Positions 53,618 to 63,161 are shown, counted from the first letter of the stretch. The stretch: 64,000 nucleotides of DNA from Legionella santicrucis (GCF_001468135.1 NZ_LNYU01000006.1:1-64000), one strand, 5' to 3'. Numbers and translations are program-made. Notes: generated from the sequence alone by a model not told the origin.

Positions 53618-54715
53618 TTAATTTAAAAGCAATCTTTGTCCATTAACCTGCTCAATTTCAACATCTTGTTTTGATTGACTAATTTGACCTATAACACCCA
53701 GCGACGCTTTAGTTAAATTCTCGACTTCTTTAAGACCATTTACTGTATGAATTGCCCATTTCCCTGTTACCCCAAGCGTTACAAGTTGGTTGGCAACCCT
53801 ACTCAGTCCTGTTGTCAGTAAGTTAGTTGCAATAAAAGCGGCTCCAATTAACTCTCCTGTCGATGGAGCCGCTCCAAATCGAAAAAGGTTATAAAGTATC
53901 GTTCCCAAATTTTTTAACGCAAGAGGAAAACTAACAACTAAAGACACATAGGATGAAGCTAAAGCAATAGGAGTCATAATAGGAGCTAATGGGGGAATAA
54001 ACGATAACGCAGTTGCGCCTATGGCAATAACGGTTGCGGTAACAGCTACTTTAGAACCCCAATTTTGCAATGTATTCACTAATGTAGAGAAACTTCTTGA
54101 GGGTTTTTGTGCGTATTTAAAGTTCAAGTCATTAATTTGATAGTAAAAAATTTTAGTCTTGGCCAAACTTTCCTGCAATCTAGAAACATCGACTTGCTTA
54201 TTTGATTCAGTGTTTACCGTAATTTTGATTTGTTGATAAATTTCAGAAAAAAGTTCATCAAATTTTTTTCGACGACTCAATACATCGAATCGAGAGGACT
54301 CTATTGTCAAACCTTCTTGTTCGATCAATTTGTTAATATCAGTAAGTATCTTTGTAATTTTTGGATTAATTGATGTATTTTTACATTCTCTTAAAAAATA
54401 CAAACATGCTGATTGTGAAAATAATAATTGACCAAAAAGAATAATACTTTCTAACTGTTGCAGCTTTTGATCACGAACTGTTTTGTCTTTTTCTTGTTTC
54501 ATTTTTTCCCGAAGTTGGGCAAGAGCTTTCTTCTCAGTCTCTTCAAAATCCACTTTGGTTTTTAGTGTAGAAATTCTTAATGGTTGAGCAAGAACTTCTG
54601 GACCAAAAACAGAATGAATTACGTGAGGGTCTACTTGAGGAAAAAGTGTGTGCAGCTGCAAAGCAACTTCTTTTGCAATGGCATTATATTCATTTCTGTT
54701 CAATTTTTCGTGCAT
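53618..54715 (-). CDS. Orphan with central hydrophobic hairpin, effector candidate
   Basis: 365 aa. Residues 1 to about 215 are helical and charged (EEFEETEKKALAQLREKMKQEK-like runs). From about 225 to 310 are two or three membrane segments (KVAVTATVIAIGATALSFIPPLAPIMTPIALASSYVSLVVSFPLALK split by prolines, then a second stretch GELIGAAFIATNLLTTGLSRV). A short polar C-terminus follows. This layout, a soluble head and a buried hairpin, is common in Legionella vacuole-membrane effectors. No family recognised. Confidence 0.65.
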   Translation of the reverse strand: MHEKLNRNEYNAIAKEVALQLHTLFPQVDPHVIHSVFGPEVLAQPLRISTLKTKVDFEETEKKALAQLREKMKQEKDKTVRDQKLQQLESIILFGQLLFSQSACLYFLRECKNTSINPKITKILTDINKLIEQEGLTIESSRFDVLSRRKKFDELFSEIYQQIKITVNTESNKQVDVSRLQESLAKTKIFYYQINDLNFKYAQKPSRSFSTLVNTLQNWGSKVAVTATVIAIGATALSFIPPLAPIMTPIALASSYVSLVVSFPLALKNLGTILYNLFRFGAAPSTGELIGAAFIATNLLTTGLSRVANQLVTLGVTGKWAIHTVNGLKEVENLTKASLGVIGQISQSKQDVEIEQVNGQRLLLN

Positions 54716-54761
54716 TTTGGTAGGAAAAATTAAAATTTATTTAATATTAATCAACTTGATC

Positions 54762-54790
54762 AATATAATACAGGTTACTCTGCATGACAA
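54762..54790 (-). promoter_or_regulatory. Sigma70-like promoter of the 365-aa orphan
   Basis: On the minus strand TTGTCA, 17-nt spacer, TATATT, about 45 nt before the ATG at 54715. Confidence 0.55.
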
Positions 54791-54933
54791 GTTAATTCCA
54801 TGAAGTGACAATTTGAGAAATTATTACGCTATATGGAATGATTTTAGTATCGATTTTTTAAGAAAAATCCGTGACTAATTAGGGTGTGGAACTCAATGGT
54901 CAACGTGCCCTAATCGTCAAGAATATTTACTCG

Positions 54934-55722
54934 CTATTCATATTGCCAATTTTTTCTCAATACCGTGCTTTTAACAAGTTCAATTCTACGACGAACTTTT
55001 TGTTCAGGACGGGCTCTATATGAAATCCCTTTGAAAAAATAATCTTCGCCTTCAGGAGATTGCTCAGAAAAAAAATAGTTAAACACACAACATCGAGGTT
55101 CGTCACTCGTCACTGTATTTACCGCATGCCAAGAGGAGCGATTTGTTTCCATAACAAGCATTCGATTAAAAAAATTAGGGACAACAATACGATTTTTGAT
55201 AGTGCAGTCCCATAATTCATAATTTCCACCATTTTCAACCTGCCAATTAGGAGATACATAATAAAGGACATTCACTGTTCGATAGTATTTATTATCCACA
55301 TCATGCGAGAGATCCAAGTGAGGATTAATGTAATATCCTTTGAGTAGTGTGCTAATTCCACCAGCATAGGGTGAAGGATCAGGAATTTGGTTTTTAATCT
55401 CTGTTATATCTTCAATGACAGCAACAACTCTAGGATCTTGCATCGCTAAGTTAATATCTTGTAATATACTAGGAACATCCCTTAAGTGACTGTATTTCAA
55501 CTTTAATTTCCCAGAAATACTTAATAAACGCATTTGCGCTGATTGGGGAAAGTTAGCATATATTGTCTCAGCCATTTCAGTTGGAAGTAGATTATCAAGA
55601 ACAAAATGTCGGGCAACCTTTATATGATGCTCAAGAAAAAATTGTTGTTTTAGATGCTCCTTAGTTTCATTTAATCTCTTTAAAATCAGATCTGTTAATT
55701 CATTTCTTATATTACTTACCAT
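54934..55722 (-). CDS. 2-oxoglutarate/Fe(II)-dependent oxygenase
   Basis: 262 aa from ATG 55722 (AGAGAA 7 nt upstream); a GTG at 55746 lies in frame. The double-stranded beta-helix motifs are clear: INPHLDLSHD supplies the HxD iron ligands, SWHAVNTV the distal His, and EPRCCVFNYFF the Arg that holds 2-oxoglutarate. The GYYINPHLDLSHDVDNKYYRTVNVLYYVSPNW block resembles prolyl-hydroxylase-like 2OG enzymes. It hydroxylates a protein or small molecule; the substrate is unknown. It is divergent from the purine permease. Confidence 0.85.
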   Translation of the reverse strand: MVSNIRNELTDLILKRLNETKEHLKQQFFLEHHIKVARHFVLDNLLPTEMAETIYANFPQSAQMRLLSISGKLKLKYSHLRDVPSILQDINLAMQDPRVVAVIEDITEIKNQIPDPSPYAGGISTLLKGYYINPHLDLSHDVDNKYYRTVNVLYYVSPNWQVENGGNYELWDCTIKNRIVVPNFFNRMLVMETNRSSWHAVNTVTSDEPRCCVFNYFFSEQSPEGEDYFFKGISYRARPEQKVRRRIELVKSTVLRKNWQYE

Positions 55723-55852
55723 GTTTAATTCTCTATGTCTTGACACATATTGATTATAGCCAGCAATTCCAGAATTATTTAAAATAGACTTTCATATTGA
55801 TAAGAAATTATCGCAGCTTTATAATTTACTTTTAATAAAATAGGAAAATAAA

Positions 55853-57133
55853 ATGGAGCAGTTAAAATCCTATTTCCTTCAAAATACGACACTTAAAACT
55901 GAAATCATCGCTGGTATTACTACTTTTTTAACAATGGTGTATATAGCATTTATTAATCCAGCGATACTCCATGATGCCGGTATGGACCAGGGTGCCGTGT
56001 TTACTGCTACTTGTCTTATCACCGCTTTTGCATGTTTACTCACAGGAATAATTGCTAATACCCCCATTGGTATTGCTCCAGGTATGGCATTAAATGTCTT
56101 TTTTTCTTATACAGTAGTAAAAGGAATGGGGATACAATGGGAACATGCCCTAGCCATTGTCTTTCTTTCAGGAGTCTTATTTATTTTCGTATCACTCACA
56201 AGCCTAAGACGTCTGCTTATAGAGGCGATTCCTTATAATTTACAAATCGCTATCTTAATTGGTATTAGTTTATTGATCGCTCTTATTACCTTAAAAAACA
56301 ACCAAATCATCGTTACTGATCCCCATCATTTGATGCATCTTGGTGCAATGAATCGCCCTGAGAGCGGATTATTTTTTTTGGGATTTTTGCTCATACTCAC
56401 CTTAGACTATTTTCAGATACCAGGTGCAATTATTATTGGTATTCTTAGCATCACGACTTTGAGTTTATTAACAGGATTATCAACCTGGGAAGGATTAATG
56501 GCCATGCCCCCTTCGATAATGCCCACATTTTTAAAACTTGATTTTTCTGGACTAAACACTATTTTAGCAATGAAGGCGATGTTTACCTTTTTTTTAATTG
56601 CTGTATTTGATGCTACAGGAACTTTAATTGGTTTATTAAATCCTACATTATTTAAACAACAAAAAAACTATGCCAAACGTTTAAGTAATTGTTTGACTGC
56701 CGATGCAGTGGCCTCTGCAATGGCGGGCTTGTTAGGCTCCGCAAGTACTTCTCCCTACATCGAATCTGCAGCAGGAATAGAAGCAGGTGGACGCGGTGGA
56801 TTAACAGCAATAATCATAGGAATAGGTTTTATTCTCATGCTATTTTTCTCCCCTTTAGCAAAGATGATTCCTAATTTTGCTGTAGGCCCTGCACTCTTGT
56901 ACGTAGCTTGTTGTATGATGAAACATTTAACTGATATGAAGTTGCCAGATATTAGTGAAACAGCTCCTTGTATGGTTACTATCATGATGATTCCATTTAC
57001 TGCATCTATAGCTGATGGAATTGGCGGAGGTATTATTCTTTATACCCTATTAAAGTTGTTAACTCGGCAAAAAATTAATTTTTTACTTTTTATATTAAGT
57101 TTTGTGTTCATAATCTTTTTTCTTATCAGTTAG
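55853..57133 (+). CDS. NCS2 purine permease, AzgA/PbuG (guanine/hypoxanthine) type
   Basis: 426 aa, multiple membrane segments. The start TTLKTEIIAGITTFLTMVYIAFINPAIL and the NTPIGIAPGMALNVFFSYTVV block are diagnostic of the AzgA-like branch of nucleobase-cation symporters; the second half-site GLLGSASTSPYIESAAGIEAGGRGGLTA is intact. It imports purines, probably adenine, guanine or hypoxanthine, across the inner membrane. AGGA lies just upstream. The DHFR-like gene follows 9 nt later, suggesting cotranscription. Confidence 0.9.
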   Translation: MEQLKSYFLQNTTLKTEIIAGITTFLTMVYIAFINPAILHDAGMDQGAVFTATCLITAFACLLTGIIANTPIGIAPGMALNVFFSYTVVKGMGIQWEHALAIVFLSGVLFIFVSLTSLRRLLIEAIPYNLQIAILIGISLLIALITLKNNQIIVTDPHHLMHLGAMNRPESGLFFLGFLLILTLDYFQIPGAIIIGILSITTLSLLTGLSTWEGLMAMPPSIMPTFLKLDFSGLNTILAMKAMFTFFLIAVFDATGTLIGLLNPTLFKQQKNYAKRLSNCLTADAVASAMAGLLGSASTSPYIESAAGIEAGGRGGLTAIIIGIGFILMLFFSPLAKMIPNFAVGPALLYVACCMMKHLTDMKLPDISETAPCMVTIMMIPFTASIADGIGGGIILYTLLKLLTRQKINFLLFILSFVFIIFFLIS

Positions 57134-57142
57134 GCCAATACT

Positions 57143-57685
57143 ATGACCATCAAATGTTCCGTATTTATTGCTACCAGCTTAGACGGATTTATTGCACGAG
57201 AAGATGGATCTATAGATTGGTTGCTCAATGCGAATTCTCTTGCGCCTGAAGGAGAGGATGGCGGTTATAAAGCGTTTATTGCTACAGTTGATGCATTAGT
57301 GATGGGAAGAAAGTCGTTTGAGAAGGTATTATCATTTAATGAATGGCCATATGGTGCTCTTCCCGTGGTCGTCATGAGCAGTAAAAATATTCAGATACCA
57401 AAGCATTTACAAAATTCTGTTTCTTCTTCGTCGGAAGCCCCTACTGTTTTAGTGCAGCGTTTAGAAAACCAGGGATTCAAACACCTTTACATTGATGGCG
57501 GTATTACTATTCAAAATTTTATCGCAAATCATCTTATTCACGAGTTAACAATAACTTTAATCCCTATTTTATTAGGTTCTGGCTGCCCGTTATTCGGTCC
57601 TCTGACTCAGGATATTGAATTGGATCTCCTTAAAACAACGAATTTCGGCCAGTTTGTTCAAACAAAATATCGAATTAGCACATAA
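57143..57685 (+). CDS. DHFR-like reductase (RibD C-terminal family)
   Basis: 180 aa. The CSVFIATSLDGFIAREDGSIDWL start, VMGRKSFEKVLSFNEWPYG middle and HLYIDGGITIQNFIANHLIHELTITLIPILLGSGCPLF end are standard for the YyaP/RibD-C family of NADPH-dependent reductases. The role is unknown. It begins 9 nt after the purine permease, so the pair may act on a purine- or pterin-derived compound. Confidence 0.87.
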   Translation: MTIKCSVFIATSLDGFIAREDGSIDWLLNANSLAPEGEDGGYKAFIATVDALVMGRKSFEKVLSFNEWPYGALPVVVMSSKNIQIPKHLQNSVSSSSEAPTVLVQRLENQGFKHLYIDGGITIQNFIANHLIHELTITLIPILLGSGCPLFGPLTQDIELDLLKTTNFGQFVQTKYRIST

Positions 57686-57794
57686 GGTTGTTGACGGAAT
57701 AATATCATTAGTGTAGAAATTACGTTTAGTGCGCCACTATTTAACAATAAAGTCGTATAGTGAACACTCAAGGAGTTTTTTAACGGAGGCCATA

Positions 57795-58076
57795 ATGAAA
57801 TTTTTTGATAGAAAAACCAACACACTATTTATTACTGATGGAAAAACAAGCGTAACTAATTTATCAGATAATCAATTAATACAAATATCTGAACCCCAAA
57901 CAGACGAACCTTTATTTTATAAACTTCGCCGACAGAATGCGTGCCTACTAAATAGTCGTTCCGAAAAACACTTCGTCAGCAATAGTACAAGTCAAGAATA
58001 CTTCGGTAATTACGATCTCGATCATCCCAGTAATAAAGATCTTGAAGAAGTTCAAACTATTATTTGTTGTCCTTAG
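57795..58076 (+). CDS. Small orphan protein
   Basis: 93 aa from ATG 57795, preceded by a strong ribosome site (GGAGGCCATA); the frame reaches 57729 only through a non-ATG start. Its sequence (MKFFDRKTNTLFITDGKTSVTNLSDN and the CC near the C-terminus) is hydrophilic. No membrane segment, signal peptide or recognised motif. The good ribosome site supports it as a gene. Confidence 0.6.
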   Translation: MKFFDRKTNTLFITDGKTSVTNLSDNQLIQISEPQTDEPLFYKLRRQNACLLNSRSEKHFVSNSTSQEYFGNYDLDHPSNKDLEEVQTIICCP

Positions 58077-58417
58077 TCGCAGAGAGAGTACTATTTAATT
58101 CCTTAATTCCGCTGTAGAGCATCAAGAAAAATGATTCGCACAATACAAGTTTATATGCGAATAAACTAAGAATAAACAAAAATAGGCCTACAGCAGAATA
58201 TGGGATTAACTAAAAAAAGAGTTTAGTTTTATGTCTTTCATTTAAAGTACTTGTAGAGCTCACCTCGGAGGCCAATTGTCAACAGAGCCTATATACATTA
58301 AGAAAACTATCTGCCTATAATGCATGAAGATGATATTTAAAATATACAAATTTAAATCATCATTCTCTTTATAGTTGAAATAAAAAATTAACTCTTTATT
58401 CTAATAAGGAATGAACT
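58077..58417. other. Intergenic region with a weak stem and a promoter-like TATAAT
   Basis: 341 nt. AACTAAA (58208-58214) and TTTAGTT (58222-58228) form a 7-bp stem followed by only two T residues, a weak terminator. A TATAAT near 58315 may be the -10 for the histidine-rich gene. No open frame with a ribosome site. Confidence 0.35.
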
Positions 58418-58696
58418 ATGAAACATGTGTCAACTTCAGGAAATACTCATACACATACTCACCCCACGCCGGCTCACGTACACACTCATGCCCCTACTAC
58501 GAACACAACTGTTGTAGTAACAAATCCACCACAAACAGTGGTAGTAACAAATCCACCGCAAACAGTGGTAGTAACTTCTACTCCCCATGGTTTTTTTACT
58601 CCTTATCAAGTGCAACATCCTAACTACCATAATCACCGCTCTCATGCTCACCAGCATCCTGATCCAAATACGCATTCTCACACTCATCGTCCTTAA
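58418..58696 (+). CDS. Histidine-rich small protein with VVVTNPPQT repeats
   Basis: 92 aa, AAGGAATGAACT before the ATG. Two His-rich ends flank a repeat core: residues 11-24 (HTHTHPTPAHVHTH) and 55-91 (ten His in PHGFF...THSHTHRP). Seventeen of 92 residues are His, alternating with Thr, Ala, Ser and Asn, a layout used for Zn, Ni or Cu binding. The core holds three copies of the 9-residue unit VVVTNPPQT (third variant VVVTSTPHG). It has no signal peptide, so it is probably cytoplasmic. Function unknown; a metal buffer is an inference. Confidence 0.65.
   Translation: MKHVSTSGNTHTHTHPTPAHVHTHAPTTNTTVVVTNPPQTVVVTNPPQTVVVTSTPHGFFTPYQVQHPNYHNHRSHAHQHPDPNTHSHTHRP
58511..58591 (+). repeat. 27-bp tandem repeat, 3 copies, in the His-rich gene
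   Basis: The unit encodes VVVTNPPQT; copies 1 and 2 are nearly identical at DNA level (differing CCA/CCG and the like) and the third has drifted to VVVTSTPHG. Recent duplication is likely, so copy number may vary between strains. Confidence 0.75.
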
Positions 58697-58866
58697 TGGA
58701 GGATAGCCATATCATCTAAGGATGATATAAATTTTTGGACTTGCGCTAATAGCGCGTGAATTTTAACTAAAAAATACTCATTCCAAAATTCTAAACGTCC
58801 AGGTACTCGCTCAATGGTGCGAATGTAAGACAGTCTAGGTAAGGATTGAAGTTTCGAGGCTGACTC
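58693..58866 (-). pseudogene. Possible gene fragment (3' end), unidentified
   Basis: An open frame of 58 codons without a start, bounded upstream by TGA at 58867, reads like protein (SLPRLSYIRTIERVPGRL, EFWNEYFLVKIHALLAQVQKF, ISSLDDMAIL). It ends 4 nt inside the His-rich gene end. The preceding stop and missing N-terminus suggest a decayed remnant. No family recognised; it could also be chance. Confidence 0.3.
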
Positions 58867-59316
58867 TCAGTTTCGAAAGAACATCGCCCTCCGCGAAGGT
58901 GGAGGGTCTAAAAATCGGTCAGAAATATACGGTATATTATGCTCTTGAATCAATTCCTCGAATAATACCCTGAATCAATTTTCCCATTTTTTCAGTAATG
59001 TAAACCTCATAATCAGATATGCCTAATTGCGAAGTTCATATAATCGATAAAAATGAATTTGTTAGTTCGTTTCATTGCATCGAAAGTACTTTAGTAAAAC
59101 AACACCTATTTATACTAAACCAGTCAAGTAATCCTTATTCAAATCATAATATGGAAAAGTTATTATCATTATTGTAGATTAATCTTCAGAATGGTTAAGG
59201 TTTTTGAAGCAGAATTTGATGTTGTTTCAAAATACCTAATTACTCGCCAAAAAAACTATGGTAAGTTAGTAATTTTAGTTATTATGTTTACTTACTTAAG
59301 ATTTTGCGGTTTTTCA
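58867..59316. other. Region upstream of lspD with a small GC hairpin
   Basis: CCCTCC (58887-58892) pairs with GGAGGG (58901-58906) across an 8-nt loop, no T-run. Downstream to 59316 the sequence is AT-rich. The lspD frame opens at 59191 but the signal peptide argues for a start at 59317. No sure promoter seen. Confidence 0.4.
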
Positions 59317-61674
59317 ATGCGCTCTATAGTTATTGTTTTTTTAATATTTATTTGCTCTGCATTTACTCATGCAAATGAAATTAATATTTCCACAACAACC
59401 AAAAATGGAAGTACTATTTTTTTTCTGCAAGCAGGTGCATTCAATTTAGAAAAAGATGCACAACAGCGTCAAAAAGAACTTTCCGCGCTTGTGAGTGAAC
59501 CAGTAAAAATTAAAAACTTATCTGATAAAAAACTTTATCTTGTACAAATTGGCCCAATTAGTGATTACCTTGCTGCACGAGATTTGCAAAATAAATTATC
59601 TAAAAAAGTCAATTCAAGCACAAATCAACAAACTACTTCCTTTGCGCCATCTAACCAAGCTGGGAATATAGAGGAGCAAGCTCAAACGCAGCCTGTTAAC
59701 AGCAAATTATGGAATTTAAGAAATGCTGACATTCGCGCGGTTATCGCGGAAGTATCGCGAGTTACTGGCAAAAATTTTGTCATTGATCCTCGGGTTCAAG
59801 GAAAAATATCGATTATTTCTTCAACGCCAATGAATAATAATGAACTCTATCAAGTTTTTCTTTCAGTATTACAAGTATCTGGCTATGCTGCTATCTCAAG
59901 TGGGGCTGTTATTAAAATTATTCCTAACATAGATGCAAAAACACAATCCCCTGATATTTTGAGTGAAATAAAAAATCCCCCTCATGGGGACGACATGATG
60001 GTCGCGGTAGTACCCGTTCACTACGTCCCAGCAGAACAATTAGTTCCTGTTTTACGACCATTAATGCCTCAATGGAGTAGTATTTCAGCTTATGCCCCTT
60101 CTAATATGCTGATTTTATCAGGACGAGCCAATAATATTCATAGCCTTGCTGATATCATCAAACAAGTGGATAATTCATCTACAAGTGGAATCGATATGAT
60201 CCATTTACAGCATTCATTGGCTATGGATATTGCAGCTACCTTGAAAGACCTTGTAAAAGCTCAACCCAATATGGGAGGAGCACGAACACAGACAACCATC
60301 GCAGCTGATGATCGCTCGAATTCCATTTTAATCAGTGGTTCCAAAACAGATCGAATACGAATTAGAATGTTGATCTTAAAACTAGATAAGGAAAGCTCCG
60401 AAGGTCTTAATGCGAATACTCAAGTCGTTTATCTTAATTACCTCAGAGCAGAAGATTTAGTACCTATTCTTGCTGGCATCGCACAAGCGAACTTTAGCGG
60501 TAATGTTGGCACAACGATTGGAACAATAACACGCCCCGCATTAGACAGTACAAATCCTGCCTCCAACCTTGCCAACAACGGTAATAATGCAACCACACAG
60601 AGTTCTACATCTCTTTATCCTGTAGGTGGTTCATTAACTTCATCTGGAGCAACTGCAAATACAACATCGGCATCAACTCAAAATGAAGGAACAACGAAAC
60701 CCACGGTACAGATCATTGCAGAACCCAATACGAACTCGATTATTCTCAATGCTCCTGCATCAGTGATACAGATTCTAAAAAGAGTCATAGGGCAACTGGA
60801 TATTAAACCCGCACAGTTACTTATCGAAGCACTTGTAGCTGAAATTAATCAAGATGATGTCAATGATTTAGGTATAGAATGGGGAAGCAATCAGCAAACA
60901 GGAAAACCAGGTGGCTTTAGAAATGGCTTTGCGATCATCAATAGTAAAACTCAAATTGAAGATTTCCAAGCACAAATTTATGCTTTGGCAAGAGCACATA
61001 AAGCCAACATTCTATCAACCCCCTCTGTTGTAGTTCTTGATAACCGCCAAGCTAAGATTTTGGTGGGAAAACAAGTTTCTGTTGCTTCCACAAATTATCC
61101 TAATAATGCCGGAGGCACAACGCCTGCAAGCCCCTATACAACTTTTGATCGAGTAAATGTGGCCTTGCATCTTTATGTTCGTCCCCAAATTACACGTGGG
61201 AATGGAATTCAGATGCAAATCGATCAAGGCAATGATACTTTAGATCCGCCAGCTACTGCAGAAGCATCTGTGAATCCAACTTTTAGAATCAGTAGCATCG
61301 TTACCTCAGTCCATGTTGAAAGTGGTGACATTGTTGTTCTAGGAGGATTAACTCAAGACAGATTAGATAATGACAACAACCGTCTACCGGTTCTAGGAGA
61401 TCTTCCTGGTGTAGGTCGTTTATTTAAACGTAATGTAAATACCCGGGAAAAACGAGTTCTTATGGTTTTTATCAAACCTATTATCATACGTAATGAAAGA
61501 GATAATATGCATCTATCTGGCGAAAAATATAATAATATTCGCCAATTTGAGTTAGATTGGCTAAGATCACAAGATGCATTTGTACAAAGTAATAATGCAA
61601 CAGTCATGCCTGCATTAAAACGGGCTGATTTACCAAAACCGTTTAGTCGCCCACCTTTATTAGTGACAAAGTAA
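59317..61674 (+). CDS. lspD: Type II secretion secretin LspD with N-terminal SPOR domain
   Basis: 785 aa from ATG 59317, chosen because MRSIVIVFLIFICSAFTHA is a signal peptide; upstream in-frame ATGs at 59191 and 59284 would bury it. After the signal comes a SPOR-like domain (FFLQAGAFNLEKDAQQRQKEL through LYLVQIGPISDYLAARDL), then N-domains and the secretin core, with DIVVLGGLTQDRLDNDNNRLPVLGDLPGVGRLFKRN, the characteristic secretin end. It forms the outer-membrane channel of the Lsp type II system. A SPOR domain would bind septal or denuded peptidoglycan and is not usual in GspD. TAATG couples it to lspE. Confidence 0.93.
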   Translation: MRSIVIVFLIFICSAFTHANEINISTTTKNGSTIFFLQAGAFNLEKDAQQRQKELSALVSEPVKIKNLSDKKLYLVQIGPISDYLAARDLQNKLSKKVNSSTNQQTTSFAPSNQAGNIEEQAQTQPVNSKLWNLRNADIRAVIAEVSRVTGKNFVIDPRVQGKISIISSTPMNNNELYQVFLSVLQVSGYAAISSGAVIKIIPNIDAKTQSPDILSEIKNPPHGDDMMVAVVPVHYVPAEQLVPVLRPLMPQWSSISAYAPSNMLILSGRANNIHSLADIIKQVDNSSTSGIDMIHLQHSLAMDIAATLKDLVKAQPNMGGARTQTTIAADDRSNSILISGSKTDRIRIRMLILKLDKESSEGLNANTQVVYLNYLRAEDLVPILAGIAQANFSGNVGTTIGTITRPALDSTNPASNLANNGNNATTQSSTSLYPVGGSLTSSGATANTTSASTQNEGTTKPTVQIIAEPNTNSIILNAPASVIQILKRVIGQLDIKPAQLLIEALVAEINQDDVNDLGIEWGSNQQTGKPGGFRNGFAIINSKTQIEDFQAQIYALARAHKANILSTPSVVVLDNRQAKILVGKQVSVASTNYPNNAGGTTPASPYTTFDRVNVALHLYVRPQITRGNGIQMQIDQGNDTLDPPATAEASVNPTFRISSIVTSVHVESGDIVVLGGLTQDRLDNDNNRLPVLGDLPGVGRLFKRNVNTREKRVLMVFIKPIIIRNERDNMHLSGEKYNNIRQFELDWLRSQDAFVQSNNATVMPALKRADLPKPFSRPPLLVTK

Positions 61675-63161
61675 TGGAACATGAAGAAAAATCACTACAA
61701 ATTCCCTACAGTTTTGCAAAAAACAACGGGATTGTAGTGGCTAATGAAATGACCAATAATCAGGCTACTGTTTATTATTTATCAAATACGTCCCTGCAAG
61801 CTCTAGCGGAAGTAAAACGTTTATTACAATGTGAGTTTTCTTTAAAAAAAGTAGATGAATCGGCTTTCCAGCAAGAATTAGCTCATGTTTATCAATCTAA
61901 ATCATCCATATTAGATGCTGCTGGAGGCATGGAAGAAGATATGGATCTTTCATTACTCGCCAGTCAACTACCTGTTAGCGAAGATTTATTAGAAAACCAA
62001 GATGATGCCCCAATAATACGTTTGCTAAACGCTCTGTTTACTCAAGCAATAAAACAAAAAGCATCTGATATTCATATTGAAACTTATGAGGATAGAGTTT
62101 TAGTACGCAATCGTATTGATGGTGTATTGCATGAAGTTTTAGAAATTCAACGTGCCATTGCTCCTCTGGTAATTTCCAGGGTTAAAGTAATGGCAAAATT
62201 AGATATTGCAGAAAAACGCATCCCACAAGATGGGCGTATTTCACTCCGCATTGGAGGCCATAATATCGATGTACGTGTTTCTACTCTTCCCTCTAATCAT
62301 GGGGAGCGTGTAGTTTTGAGGATCTTGGATAAACAAGCAGCCCAATTAGATTTAAATCTGTTAGGCATGCCTAAAACGACTCTAAAAGCGATGCGGAAAA
62401 TGATTGCAGAACCTCATGGTATTATTTTGGTGACTGGTCCAACGGGTTCTGGAAAAACGACCTCTTTATATGCCATGCTGACTGAATTAAATCAGGTCAC
62501 ACGAAATATTCTTACCATTGAGGATCCTATAGAATATGATCTTGAAGGCATAGGACAGACCCAAGTTAATACTAAAGTACAAATGACCTTTGCTAAAGGT
62601 CTAAGGGCTATTCTCAGACAAGATCCTGATGTGGTTATGATAGGAGAAATTCGTGATCTCGAAACTGCTGAGATCGCAGTTCAAGCCAGTCTTACTGGAC
62701 ACCTGGTACTCTCTACGTTACATACAAATAGTGCCTTAGGAGCATTGACCCGCCTACGTGATATGGGGGTAGAATCCTTTCTTTTATCATCCAGTATTGT
62801 TGGTCTTATTGCACAACGACTGGTTAGAAAATTATGTTCCCATTGTAAAACCCCCCATCAATTAAGAGATGATGAAAAGGAACTCATGGGACTCACCTCT
62901 GATATGGACATATCCAAAGTTTTTGAACCTAAAGGTTGTGACTTATGCAATCACTTGGGTTACAGAGGAAGAACAGGTATTTATGAACTTATTACCATAG
63001 ATGAAGTATTAAGAGGTATGATTCATCGTCATGAAGATCTGCAAACTATGGAAGAACATCTGCGCCCGACAAGTCCTAGCATTCGTGATGATGGTTTTAA
63101 ACGAGTACTTGCTGGAGATACTTCGCTTGCTGAAATTCTTCGAGTAACAACACAAAGTTAA
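61674..63161 (+). CDS. lspE: Type II secretion ATPase LspE
   Basis: 495 aa. Walker A GPTGSGKTT, the Asp box IEDPIEYDLEGIGQTQVN, Walker B/His box DPDVVMIGEIRDLETAEIAVQASLTGHLVLSTLHTN and the CSHC...CDLC zinc-binding pair (about residues 397-425) are all intact. The N-terminal domain (residues 1 to about 95) is short relative to GspE of other species. It powers pseudopilus assembly from the cytoplasm. The start overlaps the lspD stop. In Legionella the lspDE pair stands apart from lspFGHIJK, as here. The following gap 63162-63438 holds no gene. Confidence 0.94.
   Translation: MEHEEKSLQIPYSFAKNNGIVVANEMTNNQATVYYLSNTSLQALAEVKRLLQCEFSLKKVDESAFQQELAHVYQSKSSILDAAGGMEEDMDLSLLASQLPVSEDLLENQDDAPIIRLLNALFTQAIKQKASDIHIETYEDRVLVRNRIDGVLHEVLEIQRAIAPLVISRVKVMAKLDIAEKRIPQDGRISLRIGGHNIDVRVSTLPSNHGERVVLRILDKQAAQLDLNLLGMPKTTLKAMRKMIAEPHGIILVTGPTGSGKTTSLYAMLTELNQVTRNILTIEDPIEYDLEGIGQTQVNTKVQMTFAKGLRAILRQDPDVVMIGEIRDLETAEIAVQASLTGHLVLSTLHTNSALGALTRLRDMGVESFLLSSSIVGLIAQRLVRKLCSHCKTPHQLRDDEKELMGLTSDMDISKVFEPKGCDLCNHLGYRGRTGIYELITIDEVLRGMIHRHEDLQTMEEHLRPTSPSIRDDGFKRVLAGDTSLAEILRVTTQS

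Noticed and set aside
54729-54748. PmrA-like direct repeat ATTAAAATT-TA-TTTAATATT upstream of the 365-aa orphan
   Set aside because: It points away from the gene, lies downstream of the good promoter at 54762-54790, and is pure A/T, so chance is likely.
57795-58076. Prenylation (CaaX) signal on the 93-aa orphan
   Set aside because: It ends ICCP; a Cys at the fourth position from the end is missing.
58511-58591. CRISPR-like repeats
   Set aside because: Direct tandem copies without spacers, inside a reading frame and in register with it.
58436-58687. Minus-strand open frame opposite the His-rich gene
   Set aside because: It arises from the low-complexity codons of the plus strand; Met/Arg-rich, no ribosome site.
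59191-59316. Longer lspD product from ATG 59191
   Set aside because: It would hide the signal peptide that begins at 59317.
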